A stretch of 64,000 nt of DNA, taken from the NCBI RefSeq assembly GCF_002209555.1, contig NZ_NJIF01000002.1, forward strand, positions 496,001-560,000, written 5' to 3'. This document shows positions 51,093 to 63,376 of this stretch, piece by piece (position 1 is the stretch's first letter; every line of letters begins with the position of its first letter). Both the position numbers and the translations under genes were made by a program. The notes beneath the pieces are model-generated. The model saw nothing but the letters and a program-made list of their open reading frames with translations. It did not search any database and was not told the origin of the DNA. Origin of the DNA: Achromobacter insolitus. GTDB lineage: Bacteria; Pseudomonadota; Gammaproteobacteria; Burkholderiales; Burkholderiaceae_B.

Positions 51093-52043
51093 TCAGCGCA
51101 ACCGGTCCAGATCGGCGCAGATCGCTTCGGCGGCGTCGATCAGGCGCGGGCCCGGTCGGTACAGGGCATCGGCATCCACACCGTACACGTGGCCCAACCG
51201 GGCAGCGGGCAGCCCAAGCGCCTGCCAGGCGGCCAGGTTGCGGGCGGCGTCCTCCGGGCGGGATATCCCCGCCAGCACCGCCTCGGGCCGGGCCGCCAGC
51301 ACGCTTTCCAGCGAGACCTGGGGCGCCACCACAGGCGCCTGGCCGAAGACATTGACGCCGCCGCAGACGCGCAGGGCGTCGCTGACGATGCTGCTGTCGT
51401 TCAGGGTGTAGATGGGATCCAGCCCCGCCTGCACGAAGACGCGCACGGGGCGGCGGTCCGCATAGCGCTCGGCCAGGGCCTCCAGGCGAGCGCGCAGGGC
51501 CTGCGCGGCGGGCCGCGCCTGCGCTTCGGTGCCGAACAGCGCGCCCATGCGTTCGACCGCGTCGGGGATGGCGGCCAGGGTCAGCGGGTCGCTATAGAAC
51601 ACCGGTACGCCCAGCTTGTCCATCACCCGGGCCAGGGGCGCGGCAGCGCCGGGCTGCCAGGCGATCAGCAGGTCGGGGCGGACCGCCGCCACGCGCTCGG
51701 GATCCGGTTGGGTGCCGTCCCCGATGACGGGCAGTTGGCGGGCGGCGGGCGGATAGTCACTGCCGCGGATGGTGGCAATGACGTGGTCGCCGGCGCCTGC
51801 CGCATAGACGAGTTCGGTTGCATGCGGGGCCAGGGTGACGGCGCGGCGCGCGGGCGCGGCCAGCGAGACCGTGCGGCCCTGGTCGTCGCGGACCTGTACG
51901 GCGGTGCCTGCGGCCGGGCCAGCCACGGCAGGGTTAGCTGCAAGGCCTGCCACAAGCCCCACGGCTAGGCCCGCGGCCAGCCGCGAGCCCAGGGCCTGGA
52001 ACAGCCCCGGTTCAACGTATGGGTAGGCGTCTGCGTGGATCAT
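51093..52043 (-). CDS. btuF: cobalamin-type ABC transporter substrate-binding protein (BtuF-like)
   Basis: Periplasmic helical-backbone binding protein of 316 residues. The N-terminus has a 16-residue polar lead, then a hydrophobic signal region (LAAGLAVGLVAGLAANPAVAG). The mature domain begins VQVRDDQGRTVSLAAPARRAVTLAPHATELVYAAGAG, typical of BtuF/FhuD-like receptors. Cobalamin is favoured because the upstream TonB receptor gene is preceded by a cobalamin riboswitch and metH lies nearby. BtuCD permease and ATPase genes are not in the window. It starts 53 bp after the receptor gene ends. Confidence 0.83.
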   Translation of the reverse strand: MIHADAYPYVEPGLFQALGSRLAAGLAVGLVAGLAANPAVAGPAAGTAVQVRDDQGRTVSLAAPARRAVTLAPHATELVYAAGAGDHVIATIRGSDYPPAARQLPVIGDGTQPDPERVAAVRPDLLIAWQPGAAAPLARVMDKLGVPVFYSDPLTLAAIPDAVERMGALFGTEAQARPAAQALRARLEALAERYADRRPVRVFVQAGLDPIYTLNDSSIVSDALRVCGGVNVFGQAPVVAPQVSLESVLAARPEAVLAGISRPEDAARNLAAWQALGLPAARLGHVYGVDADALYRPGPRLIDAAEAICADLDRLR

Positions 52044-52096
52044 GCCGGAAGCCGATATAGCCAGCGGGGAACGCCGACTATATCGGAATGCCGCGA

Positions 52097-54142
52097 TCAG
52101 TAGCGCAGCGTGAGCGACGCGTAGAAATTGCGGCCAGGAGCGGGGTACAGGCTGTAGTTGGCGACCGGGCCCAGCATTTCGAACGACGCGTTGCCGCCGC
52201 GGATGCCGTAGGTGGCGTACTGGCGGTCGAAGATGTTGTTCACGCCGATGGCGCCTTCGATATTGCGCGTGAACTTGTAGGCCACTTTGGTGTTGAACAG
52301 TACGTAGGCATCCAGCTCCTTGGCGAACTGGTTGGCCTGGTCGTTGTCCATGCGCGACTTGCCGACATACTGCGCCGTGACGTTCCACAGGAACGCATCG
52401 GTGGGGCGCCAGGTCACGCCGGCATTCGCCAGCCACTTGGGCGCCAGCGGCACGGTCTTGCCCGACAGGTCCACGCCGGCATAGGTCCCGGAGCGGAACT
52501 GCGCTTCCATCCAGGTCAGGTTCGCATCCAGCGTGAGGCTGCTGGAAATCGCGGTGTGGCCTTCCAATTCGATGCCTTGGCGGCGGGTCGGGTCCAGGTT
52601 GGTATTGGCGCCGGTGCCCGGGCCCCAGATGCCGTCGGCCAGCGGGTTGTACTGGATCTCATTGGTCAGGTCATAGCGGAAGTACGACAGGCGCGCGCTG
52701 CTGCTGGCCGATTGCCAGGTCACGCCGATTTCCTTGTCGGTGGACGTTTGCGGGGCCAGCGGGGTCTGCACCGACAGCAGTTCGTCGGCGTTGGGCAGGC
52801 GGAAGCTGCGGCCGACCTTGCCGTACACGCCGAAGCCGGCGGGCAGGTCCTGGCGCACGCCCAGCTGCCAGGCGGTCAGGTGATTACTGCGGTCCGACGC
52901 CGTGCCCGAACCGGAAATCACGTCCAGGTCGTCGGACGCGTACTGGCGGCGCACGCCGGCCGTCACGTAGGTAGTGTCGGTGGCGCGGACCTGGCCTTCG
53001 GCGAACAGGCCATATTGATGCTGGCGAGACTGCCACTTCGACGGCTGGAAGTCGTAATAGGCATTCTGGTTGGCGGTGGTCTTGGCTTCCTGGCCATCGG
53101 CACCGAAGACGATGCTGTGGCCGCCGGTGATCGGCAGGCGGTAGCGCAGGCTGGCGATGTTCTCTTCCAGCTTCTGGTCACGCAGGATGTCGCCGAAGCC
53201 GTCGTACGTCAGGCCGTCCAGCTTCTTTTCGCGGGTCGACAGGTCGGCGTACAGCGTGCCGGCGCCGATCGCCTGCTCCAGTTGCAGGCCGAAGGTGGTC
53301 GTGGTGGTCTTGACGTAATCGATGTCGTTCTTCGAGCCGCGCGGATCGTCCTGGTACTCGTTCAGCCCCGTCGTCGGGTTGATCGTGCGCGGGCCGGGCA
53401 ACTCCAGCTTCTGCGTGGTGGTGCGGCCGTACAGGCGGATCGAGCCGTCGTCATGGCGGAACGTGATGCCGCCGCCGCCACCTTCGCGGCGCTCGCCGCT
53501 GTGATCGCGGTAGCCATCGCTGTGCAGCGATTGCATATAGGCGTCTACGCCGACTTTTTCATTGTTCATGGCCACGGCGGCGTCGTACTGGCGCAGGCCG
53601 TAGCTGCCGAAGGTGGCGGTGGCGCGGGCGCTGACCGGCTCCTTGGCGAAATCCGAACGGGTGATGATGTTGATCACCCCGCCGGTGGTGCCGCCGCCAT
53701 ACTGCACTGAGCCGCTGCCGCGCACGATCTCTATGCGCTCGACCTGATCCAGCGGCACCACGCCCAGGCTGGGAGCCGACAGGTCGTTGGTGTTCTGCTT
53801 CACGCCGTCGATCAAGATCAGCGTATTGCTCGCGCCGGTGATGCCGAAACCGCGCAGGTCGACGATGGAATTGTCGCTGGAGCTGCTGGTGTTGATCAGG
53901 TGGATGCCGGCCTGGGTCGACAGCAGGTCCTGCATGGTGCGGGCGCTAGCCGCGGCGATGTCCTCGGCGGTGATGACCGAAATGGACACCGGCAGTGTGC
54001 GGCCGTCGGTCGGCACGCGCTGGGCGGTGACCGTGATGGCGTCGAGCTGGGGAGGGGTGGAGGCGGCTTGCTGGGCGGCGGCGACGGCCGGAGCGGAGCA
54101 GAGCAGGGCGCCGGCGTAGCGCCGGATGGAGCGGGTTTTCAT
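52097..54142 (-). CDS. btuB: TonB-dependent outer membrane receptor, probable vitamin B12 transporter
   Basis: Outer-membrane receptor of 681 residues. It has a signal peptide (about 23 residues), a TonB-box-like LDAITVTAQRVP, then a plug domain with SISVITAEDI, DLRGFGITGASNTLILIDGV and VERIEIVRGSGSVQYGGGTTGGVINIIT. The remainder is a 22-strand-type barrel ending with an aromatic residue in LTLRY. Substrate by fold alone could be iron or B12. The cobalamin riboswitch in its leader and the btuF-like gene downstream favour B12. A GAGG ribosome site lies upstream of the ATG. Confidence 0.85.
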   Translation of the reverse strand: MKTRSIRRYAGALLCSAPAVAAAQQAASTPPQLDAITVTAQRVPTDGRTLPVSISVITAEDIAAASARTMQDLLSTQAGIHLINTSSSSDNSIVDLRGFGITGASNTLILIDGVKQNTNDLSAPSLGVVPLDQVERIEIVRGSGSVQYGGGTTGGVINIITRSDFAKEPVSARATATFGSYGLRQYDAAVAMNNEKVGVDAYMQSLHSDGYRDHSGERREGGGGGITFRHDDGSIRLYGRTTTQKLELPGPRTINPTTGLNEYQDDPRGSKNDIDYVKTTTTTFGLQLEQAIGAGTLYADLSTREKKLDGLTYDGFGDILRDQKLEENIASLRYRLPITGGHSIVFGADGQEAKTTANQNAYYDFQPSKWQSRQHQYGLFAEGQVRATDTTYVTAGVRRQYASDDLDVISGSGTASDRSNHLTAWQLGVRQDLPAGFGVYGKVGRSFRLPNADELLSVQTPLAPQTSTDKEIGVTWQSASSSARLSYFRYDLTNEIQYNPLADGIWGPGTGANTNLDPTRRQGIELEGHTAISSSLTLDANLTWMEAQFRSGTYAGVDLSGKTVPLAPKWLANAGVTWRPTDAFLWNVTAQYVGKSRMDNDQANQFAKELDAYVLFNTKVAYKFTRNIEGAIGVNNIFDRQYATYGIRGGNASFEMLGPVANYSLYPAPGRNFYASLTLRY

Positions 54143-54234
54143 CTACGTAACCTCGATGCGACCCGCGACCCCGCAGGCCATTCACGATGGGGAGGAGGTC
54201 CAAGCCGCGGCGGGCCGGTGAGGGCCTGGCGGCA

Positions 54235-54415
54235 ATGCATGGGCATCCTGGCGATCGAACAGGCCGGTATCGGGCTGCCATGGGCGCATTGCGCGCATGG
54301 GGACCGTTGCGGGGGCAGCACAGGCTGGAGCCAGGGTTGCCGGCGCCTTGTGGGGCCGCAGTCCTGGGAGGTCTTCCTGTTTCCCGTTTACCTTTCGCAC
54401 GCGGCCGGCAAGTGT
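54235..54415 (-). ncRNA. cobalamin (B12) riboswitch upstream of the TonB receptor gene
   Basis: The 440-bp gap 54143-54582 holds, on the minus strand, the ordered cobalamin elements. GGTAAACGGGAAACAGG (54376-54392) matches the conserved AGGGAA-type motif. GCTGCCCCCGCAAC (54306-54319) is the most diagnostic core. CGCCAGGATGCCC (54241-54253) resembles the B12 box near the 3' end. The ends given are approximate. In this class adenosylcobalamin binding blocks expression of the downstream uptake genes. The remaining bases of the gap, toward metH, show no other element I can name. Confidence 0.85.
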
Positions 54416-54582
54416 TGCGTTCTTGCCTGCCCTTTGCGCCGAAAGCACCGGTTCGGGGCCGAAACTGTATCACCGGGAGGCGGAAATAGGCCCGTTTTGT
54501 TACGATCAGGGCTTGTTTTTGCGGCGTTTTTCGCTTTTTCGCCACATTGCGCCGTCGTTGCCAACTCCCTCCGGACCTGCCC

Positions 54583-58356
<3,774 letters not shown>

Positions 58357-58373
58357 GGACTTGCGGGGGACGT

Positions 58374-59186
58374 TCAGGCGTACTTGCCTGTCAGTCCCCC
58401 GTCCACGACCAGTTCGGTCCCCGTGATGTAGGAGGCCTCGTCCGAGGCCAGGAACGCCACCGCGTTCGCCACTTCCCAAGGCGTACCCATGCGGCCCATC
58501 GGCACCTGCCGGTCGCGCGCGGCACTGGCGGCGCGCGCGTCTTCGTCGAACATGCGGGCGACATTCCTGGCCACGCGTGGGGTGTCGATCAAGCCGGGGA
58601 TCACCGTGTTCACGCGGATGCGGTCCGGAGCATATTGCTGCGCGGCCATCCGCGCGAAGTGGATCACGGCGGCCTTGCTGACGCTGTAGGCCAGATGCGG
58701 GTACCCCGTATAGCGTATGCCTGCCACCGACGACACCGTGACGATGGCGCCGCCGCCTTGCTCGCGCATCATGGGCGCCAGCAAGCGCGTGGCGATGAGC
58801 AGGCTGGTCACGTTGACCTGCTGGATGCGATTCCAGTCTTCCAGCGAGATGTCTTCCGGTCCTCCCACTTTGCCGATGCCCGCGTTGGCCTGCAGGATGT
58901 CGATGCGCCCGTAGCGGCGCCGCGCGGCATCCACGGCCGCTTGCATGGCGTGGGCATCGGCCACGTCGGCGCGCACCGGCAGCGCGCTGCCACCGGCCAG
59001 TTCGACTTCATGGGCCGCATCTTCGGCGGCTGCCAGGTCGGCGTCCAGCGTGACGACCGAGGCGCCCTGGCGCGCCAGCGTCACGCAGCTGGCCTTGCCT
59101 ATGCTCCAGCCGGCGGCGGACGAGCCAGCCCCGGCTACCAGCGCGATCTTGCCCGACAGGCGGCCGTCCGGCGCCTGGGCCGTCAT
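58374..59186 (-). CDS. SDR family oxidoreductase of an acyl-CoA module
   Basis: Short-chain dehydrogenase of 270 residues. The cofactor motif is a variant, VAGAGSSAAGWSIGKA, with an insertion between the glycines. An NAG motif (QANAGIG) follows, then the catalytic serine in VTVSSVAGI and YSVSKAA (YxxxK). The end is the usual ELVVDGGLTGKYA. The cytosolic substrate is unknown. Its start overlaps the citryl-CoA-lyase-like gene by 4 bp, so it belongs to the operon of ligase, lyase and SDR, where it may oxidise or reduce a hydroxy intermediate. Confidence 0.85.
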   Translation of the reverse strand: MTAQAPDGRLSGKIALVAGAGSSAAGWSIGKASCVTLARQGASVVTLDADLAAAEDAAHEVELAGGSALPVRADVADAHAMQAAVDAARRRYGRIDILQANAGIGKVGGPEDISLEDWNRIQQVNVTSLLIATRLLAPMMREQGGGAIVTVSSVAGIRYTGYPHLAYSVSKAAVIHFARMAAQQYAPDRIRVNTVIPGLIDTPRVARNVARMFDEDARAASAARDRQVPMGRMGTPWEVANAVAFLASDEASYITGTELVVDGGLTGKYA

Positions 59187-59968
59187 GGCTGTTCTCCGCC
59201 TTGGTGGGTCTTGCCGCGGCCGACATACGGAATGGCGTGGTCGATGGTTTCCCAGATGTAGCGTCCCGACGGGCTCTGCTGTTCCTCGGCTACGTGAGAC
59301 ACCAGGCCGGCGGCACGCGAGATGACGGCGAAGCCGCGCATCAGTTCCGTGGGTACGCCGATTTCGCTGAGCAGTGCGGCGACCGCGCCGGTGGCGTTGA
59401 TGGTGATGTGCTTGCCATAGGTCTCGTCGATCGCGGCGGCCAGCAGCCGCAGCGCCTTGAGCGAGTCGCCTGTCAGGTCGGGTTCGGCCTCGGCCAGCGC
59501 CAGCAGCTTGATCGAGCGCGGATCGTCGGGCTTGTGCAGATGGTGGCCGAAGCCGGGCAGGGCGCTGCGGGATGCGTGGTGCTCGCGGGCGATAGCCAGC
59601 GCCTCGGCGCGGCCGTCGTCGGCCTGGCGGATGCGGTCCAGCAGGCGCGAGCAGTTTTCCATGGTCCCGACGAACCGGCTTCCCACTGCCATCAGGCCGG
59701 ACGCTACCGCCCCTTGCAGGTTTTCCGGCGCGCTCATGTAGATCAAGCGCGTGGCGATGGCGCTGGGCGTCAGGCCATGTTCCATCAGCGTGACGAGCAC
59801 GGCGTCGACGATGCGCAGGTCTACCGGGCGCGCCTCGCGGCCCAGGATCTGCATGATCATGACTTCCGTGAATGTCTTCTTGCCGATCAGGTCTTCGACC
59901 AGGTCTACGTCGCGGTAGGACATGCCGGTGAGGTGATGCGCGCACAGGCGGGTTTCGGGCGTCTTCAT
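59183..59968 (-). CDS. citryl-CoA lyase-like protein (citrate synthase superfamily)
   Basis: A 261-residue protein resembling the C-terminal lyase domain of ATP-citrate lyase and the stand-alone citryl-CoA lyases. It begins with RLCAHHLTGMSYRDVDLVEDLIG and carries the citrate-synthase-type catalytic histidine loop LPGFGHHLHKPDDPRS near residue 148. The SPSGRYIWETIDHAIPYVG end is also typical. It probably cleaves, or forms, a carboxylated acyl-CoA to give acetyl-CoA or propionyl-CoA plus a 2-oxoacid. It lies between a CoA ligase and an SDR with 4-bp overlaps on both sides. The physiological substrate is unknown. Confidence 0.82.
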   Translation of the reverse strand: MKTPETRLCAHHLTGMSYRDVDLVEDLIGKKTFTEVMIMQILGREARPVDLRIVDAVLVTLMEHGLTPSAIATRLIYMSAPENLQGAVASGLMAVGSRFVGTMENCSRLLDRIRQADDGRAEALAIAREHHASRSALPGFGHHLHKPDDPRSIKLLALAEAEPDLTGDSLKALRLLAAAIDETYGKHITINATGAVAALLSEIGVPTELMRGFAVISRAAGLVSHVAEEQQSPSGRYIWETIDHAIPYVGRGKTHQGGEQP

Positions 59969-61482
59969 GGGGTCTCCTTCAGGGCCGCGTCGCGCACGGC
60001 GTTCTTGAGTACCTTGCCGACGCTGGAGCGTGGCAGGCTGTCGTGGATGTGGAATTTCTTGGGCGTCGCCACGGGGCCGAGCAGGCCGCGCACGTGCGCT
60101 TTTAGCTCGTCTTCGGTGGCATGCGCGCCCGGATGGAATTGCACGGCGGCGTGGACCGCTTCGCCCCACTTGTCGTCGGGCAGGCCGAATACCGAACATT
60201 CGTACACGGCGGGGTGCGCGGACAGCGCGTTTTCGACATCCACGGGGTAGATGTTGAAGCCGCCCGTGATGATCACGTCGCGCAGGCGATCCTTCAGGAA
60301 CAGATAGCCGCGCGCATCGACCAGGCCGGTATCGCCGGTATGCAGCCAGCCATCGACGATGGTTTCGGCGGTTTTCTCGGGCAGGCGCCAGTAGCCCGAC
60401 ATGACCAGGTCGCCCTGCACGACGACCTCGCCGATTTCGCCGCGCGGCAGCAGCGCGCCTTCGGGCGACATGATGGCGACGTCGCTCAGCCAGGTGACGC
60501 GGCCGACCGAGGCGCGGTTCTCCGGCGCTTCGAGGTCGGCGGGGCGCAGCACGGTGACGATCTGCGGAGCTTCGGTCTGGCCGTAGGTGGTGCCCAGCAC
60601 CGGGCCGAAGAAAGCGCGGGCCTTGTCTATCTTTTCCACGGGCATGGGAGCGCCGCCATAGATCAGGTTGCGCAGGCGCGGGAAGTCGGCGCGCGAGACG
60701 CCGGGCTGCGCCATGATCATGTAGATCAGCGTGGGCGGCATGAAGCTCAGCGTTCCCCCGCGCTCGCGGAAGGCGGCCGTGATGCTGGCCGGCGTGACGC
60801 CGTCGAGCAACAGATGGGCGCCGCCGCGCGCCAGCACCGGCAGCAGGTAGGTACCGGTGCCGTGCGTAATGGGCGCCGCGACGACGTAGCGGTCTTCCTG
60901 CGTAAGTCCCCAGCTGGCGATCTGGTTGATGATGCCCGCATTCCACGCGTGATACGGCTGCATGACGCCCTTGGGCAACCCGGTCGTGCCGCCCGTGAAC
61001 TTGATGGCCTGGGTGGCGTCGCGCGGCAAGGCGTGGCGTTGCGGCTCGCGTCCGGCGTAGCGGGTCAGCAGGGTCTGCAGCGTCAACGGCGCCGCCGCAT
61101 CTTCCAGGTGGACATGGCGGCGGTGTTGCGGCGCGTGAGCCGAAGGGACCAGCGGCGCTCCGACGCCGTCGACGATCACGATGGACGGTTCGGTGGCGTC
61201 CAGAATGCGCCCGATTTCGCGCTCGGTGCTGCGGTAATTGAGGGGGACCCACACTTTGCCGCTGGCCAGCACGGCCAACAGCGCCAGGATGTGCCGCGCG
61301 GAGTTGCCCGCGCAGATCGCCACGCGTGTCTGCGGCGTGGGGTCCAGGTCTTGCAAGGCCGCGGCCAGCGCCCGCGTATCGGCAGCCAGGCGCGCGTACG
61401 TGATCCGGCCTTCGGGACCATCCAGCGCAATGCTGTCCGGATACTGCTCGGCGGCGCGGAAGAAGAAATCTATCGGGTACAT
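59965..61482 (-). CDS. AMP-forming acyl-CoA synthetase
   Basis: ANL-family ligase of 505 residues that activates a carboxylic acid with ATP and CoA in the cytosol. It has the phosphate-loop motif IKFTGGTTGLPKGV near residue 162, the YGGAPMP segment, the aromatic TYGQTEAPQ motif, and the hinge GDTGLVDARGYLFLKDRLRDVI. The catalytic lysine is in the LPRSSVGKVLKNAV tail. The substrate cannot be read from sequence. It overlaps the lyase-like gene by 4 bp and lies 10 bp after the Bug receptor gene, so import, activation and cleavage look coupled. Confidence 0.88.
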   Translation of the reverse strand: MYPIDFFFRAAEQYPDSIALDGPEGRITYARLAADTRALAAALQDLDPTPQTRVAICAGNSARHILALLAVLASGKVWVPLNYRSTEREIGRILDATEPSIVIVDGVGAPLVPSAHAPQHRRHVHLEDAAAPLTLQTLLTRYAGREPQRHALPRDATQAIKFTGGTTGLPKGVMQPYHAWNAGIINQIASWGLTQEDRYVVAAPITHGTGTYLLPVLARGGAHLLLDGVTPASITAAFRERGGTLSFMPPTLIYMIMAQPGVSRADFPRLRNLIYGGAPMPVEKIDKARAFFGPVLGTTYGQTEAPQIVTVLRPADLEAPENRASVGRVTWLSDVAIMSPEGALLPRGEIGEVVVQGDLVMSGYWRLPEKTAETIVDGWLHTGDTGLVDARGYLFLKDRLRDVIITGGFNIYPVDVENALSAHPAVYECSVFGLPDDKWGEAVHAAVQFHPGAHATEDELKAHVRGLLGPVATPKKFHIHDSLPRSSVGKVLKNAVRDAALKETP

Positions 61483-61492
61483 CCTGGTGTTC

Positions 61493-62476
61493 CTAATTGG
61501 CTTTGAGGTTGGCGCTCTTGACGACCTTGCCCCATTTGTCGATCTCGCTGGCGATCTTCCTGGCGTAGGTCTCGGGCGTATTCGGCTGTGGCGGTGCGTA
61601 GAAGCCGGACTGCTGGTAGGACGCCTGCAGCGCGGGGCTGGAGAGCGCCTTGTTCATGGCCTGGTTCAGCCGTTCGATGACAGGCTTGGGCGTGCCGGCA
61701 GGCGCCATCAGCCCGAACCAGGATTCCACGTCGAAACCGGCCAGGCCGGATTCGGCCAAGGTGGGCGTATCGGGGGCGGAAGGCAGGCGTTGCGGCGAGG
61801 TGACGCCGATGGCGCGCAGCTTGCCGGCCTGTACGTGCGGCAGCGATGAGGGCAGGTTGTCGAACATGGAATCCACCTGGCCGCCCAGCAGGTCCGCCAC
61901 GGCGGGGCCGCTGCCGCGGTATGGGACGTGCAGGATGTCGGTGCCGGTCTGCATCTTGAACAGTTCGCACGACAGATGGATGGAAGAGCCGCTGCCGGAT
62001 GAGGCGCAGGTCAGCTTGCCTGGATGCGTCTTGGCGTAAGCCACGTATTCCTGCACGGTCTTGACCGGCAGCTTGGGGTTGACGACCAGAATGTTCGGAA
62101 TGGTCGCCAGAAGGCCCACGGGTTCAAAACCCCGCACAAAGTCGTAATTGAGCTGGCTGTACAGCGTGCGATTGATGGTATTGGCGATGGAACCCACGTA
62201 CAGCGTGTAGCCGTCGGGCGCGGCGCGCGAGACGATTTCCGCGCCGATGTTGCTGTTGGCGCCGGTCTTGTTCTCGACCACGATGGTCTGCCCCAGTTCT
62301 TCCGAAAGGGATTTCGCCATCAGGCGCGCCACGATGTCGGTGGCGCCGCCCGCCGCATAGCCGACGACCAGCGTCACGGGCCGCTCGGGATAGGGCTTGG
62401 CCGCCTGGGCCATGGCCGAGACCAGCGCGCCGATGACGGCTGCCGCGAAGGCCCACCGCTTGCTCTGCTTCTTCAT
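61493..62476 (-). CDS. Bug/TctC family binding protein of the CoA-ligase module
   Basis: Periplasmic solute receptor of 327 residues. A signal peptide (WAFAAAVIGALVSAMAQAAK) is followed by YPERPVTLVVGYAAGGATD, the VVENKTGANSNIGA segment and RAAPDGYTLYVG. It is first in the operon with the CoA ligase, lyase-like and SDR genes, so its ligand is probably the acid they degrade. GGAG lies upstream of the ATG. No TctA/TctB membrane subunits are near. The divergent IclR gene shares its 100-bp promoter region. Confidence 0.88.
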   Translation of the reverse strand: MKKQSKRWAFAAAVIGALVSAMAQAAKPYPERPVTLVVGYAAGGATDIVARLMAKSLSEELGQTIVVENKTGANSNIGAEIVSRAAPDGYTLYVGSIANTINRTLYSQLNYDFVRGFEPVGLLATIPNILVVNPKLPVKTVQEYVAYAKTHPGKLTCASSGSGSSIHLSCELFKMQTGTDILHVPYRGSGPAVADLLGGQVDSMFDNLPSSLPHVQAGKLRAIGVTSPQRLPSAPDTPTLAESGLAGFDVESWFGLMAPAGTPKPVIERLNQAMNKALSSPALQASYQQSGFYAPPQPNTPETYARKIASEIDKWGKVVKSANLKAN

Positions 62477-62503
62477 TGTTGTCTCCGTCCTGTTTGTCTA
62501 ATA

Positions 62504-62576
62504 TTTGGACAGCTCTGCGTCTGCCCGGCTTCATATTGGGCTTTGATAGAGGCCTCATCAACGCAATCTGTCCAAA
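62504..62576. promoter_or_regulatory. paired TTTGGACAG / CTGTCCAAA sites in the divergent IclR promoter region
   Basis: TTTGGACAG (62504-62512) and CTGTCCAAA (62568-62576) are perfect 9-bp inverted copies, with 11 of 12 bases matching when extended. They are separated by 55 bp in the gap between the Bug gene and the IclR gene. The right copy abuts the IclR start codon. IclR proteins act as tetramers and can bind two spaced half-sites. Confidence 0.6.
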
Positions 62577-62578
62577 AA

Positions 62579-63376
62579 TTGAACAAGCCAGAATCCGAAG
62601 AATCGGGGCCGCGCGTGTTGCGCCGCGGGCTGCGCGTGCTGGGCGTGCTGCGACAGGCGGGGGCGGCCGGCATGCACGTCGTCGACATCGCGCGCGCAGC
62701 GGGCATGCAGCGCAGCACCGCCTATCGCTATCTCGATGTGCTGGTGCAGGAGGGTTACGCCTTGCGCGAGTCCGACGCGCCGCGCTGGCGCGTTGCCGAG
62801 CTGGGCGTAATGATGGCGGGCGACCCGCATGCGCAGGCGGTGCGAGGCCTGCGGCCGGTACTGCGCCAGATCAGCGATATCAGCGGCGATTCCGCATTTC
62901 TCATCTGCCGCGCCGGGAACGATTCGCTCTGCCTGCATCGCGAAGTGGGCAATTACCCCGTGCAGGTGCTGGCGGTCACGGTGGGGCACCGCCAGCCGTT
63001 GGGCGTTGGCGCAGCCGGGCTGGCGCTATTGGCGGCGTTGCCGCCAGGCGAATCGGACGAGGTGATTGCACAGAATGAACAAGCGCTGCGTGCCTATGGC
63101 GGCATGACGGTTGCGCAGATGCGGCGCCTGGTGGAGAACACGCGCAACCGCGGCTGGTCCGTGGTGGGCAACGCGGCCGTGCCGGGCGTGTTGGGCGTGG
63201 GGGTGGCCCTGTGCGACGCGGGCGGGTATCCGCGTCTGGCCGTCAGCGTGTCCAGCCTGATCAGCCGCATGCAGGCGGCGCGCCAGCATAATATCGCCGA
63301 CCTCATCCGAGCCCAGCTGGCCCAGGATGAGATCAGGACGCAACGCTGGGCGCTGCCGGGGTTTCCCGCCGCCTAG
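62579..63376 (+). CDS. IclR family transcriptional regulator (TTG start)
   Basis: Regulator of 265 residues. The N-terminal winged helix (about 12-70: VLRRGLRVLGVLRQAG and MQRSTAYRYLDVLVQEGYALR) is followed by an IclR effector domain with GDSAFLICRAGNDSLCL and GVGAAGLALLAALPPGE. The likely start is TTG 62579, as no ATG or GTG lies nearby in frame and the N-terminus has normal length. There is no clear ribosome site. Divergent from the Bug-ligase-lyase-SDR operon, which it probably regulates. Its stop overlaps the end of the convergent DUF934 gene by 4 bp. Confidence 0.83.
   Translation: MNKPESEESGPRVLRRGLRVLGVLRQAGAAGMHVVDIARAAGMQRSTAYRYLDVLVQEGYALRESDAPRWRVAELGVMMAGDPHAQAVRGLRPVLRQISDISGDSAFLICRAGNDSLCLHREVGNYPVQVLAVTVGHRQPLGVGAAGLALLAALPPGESDEVIAQNEQALRAYGGMTVAQMRRLVENTRNRGWSVVGNAAVPGVLGVGVALCDAGGYPRLAVSVSSLISRMQAARQHNIADLIRAQLAQDEIRTQRWALPGFPAA

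Noticed and set aside
52088..53710. Long plus-strand frame opposite the TonB receptor
   Set aside because: Repetitive Gly/Ala/Gln-rich translation without motifs; the minus-strand receptor is clearly the coding strand.
54416..54582. SAH riboswitch in front of metH
   Set aside because: The plus strand lacks the conserved SAH element arrangement; the structured part of this gap reads as cobalamin on the minus strand.
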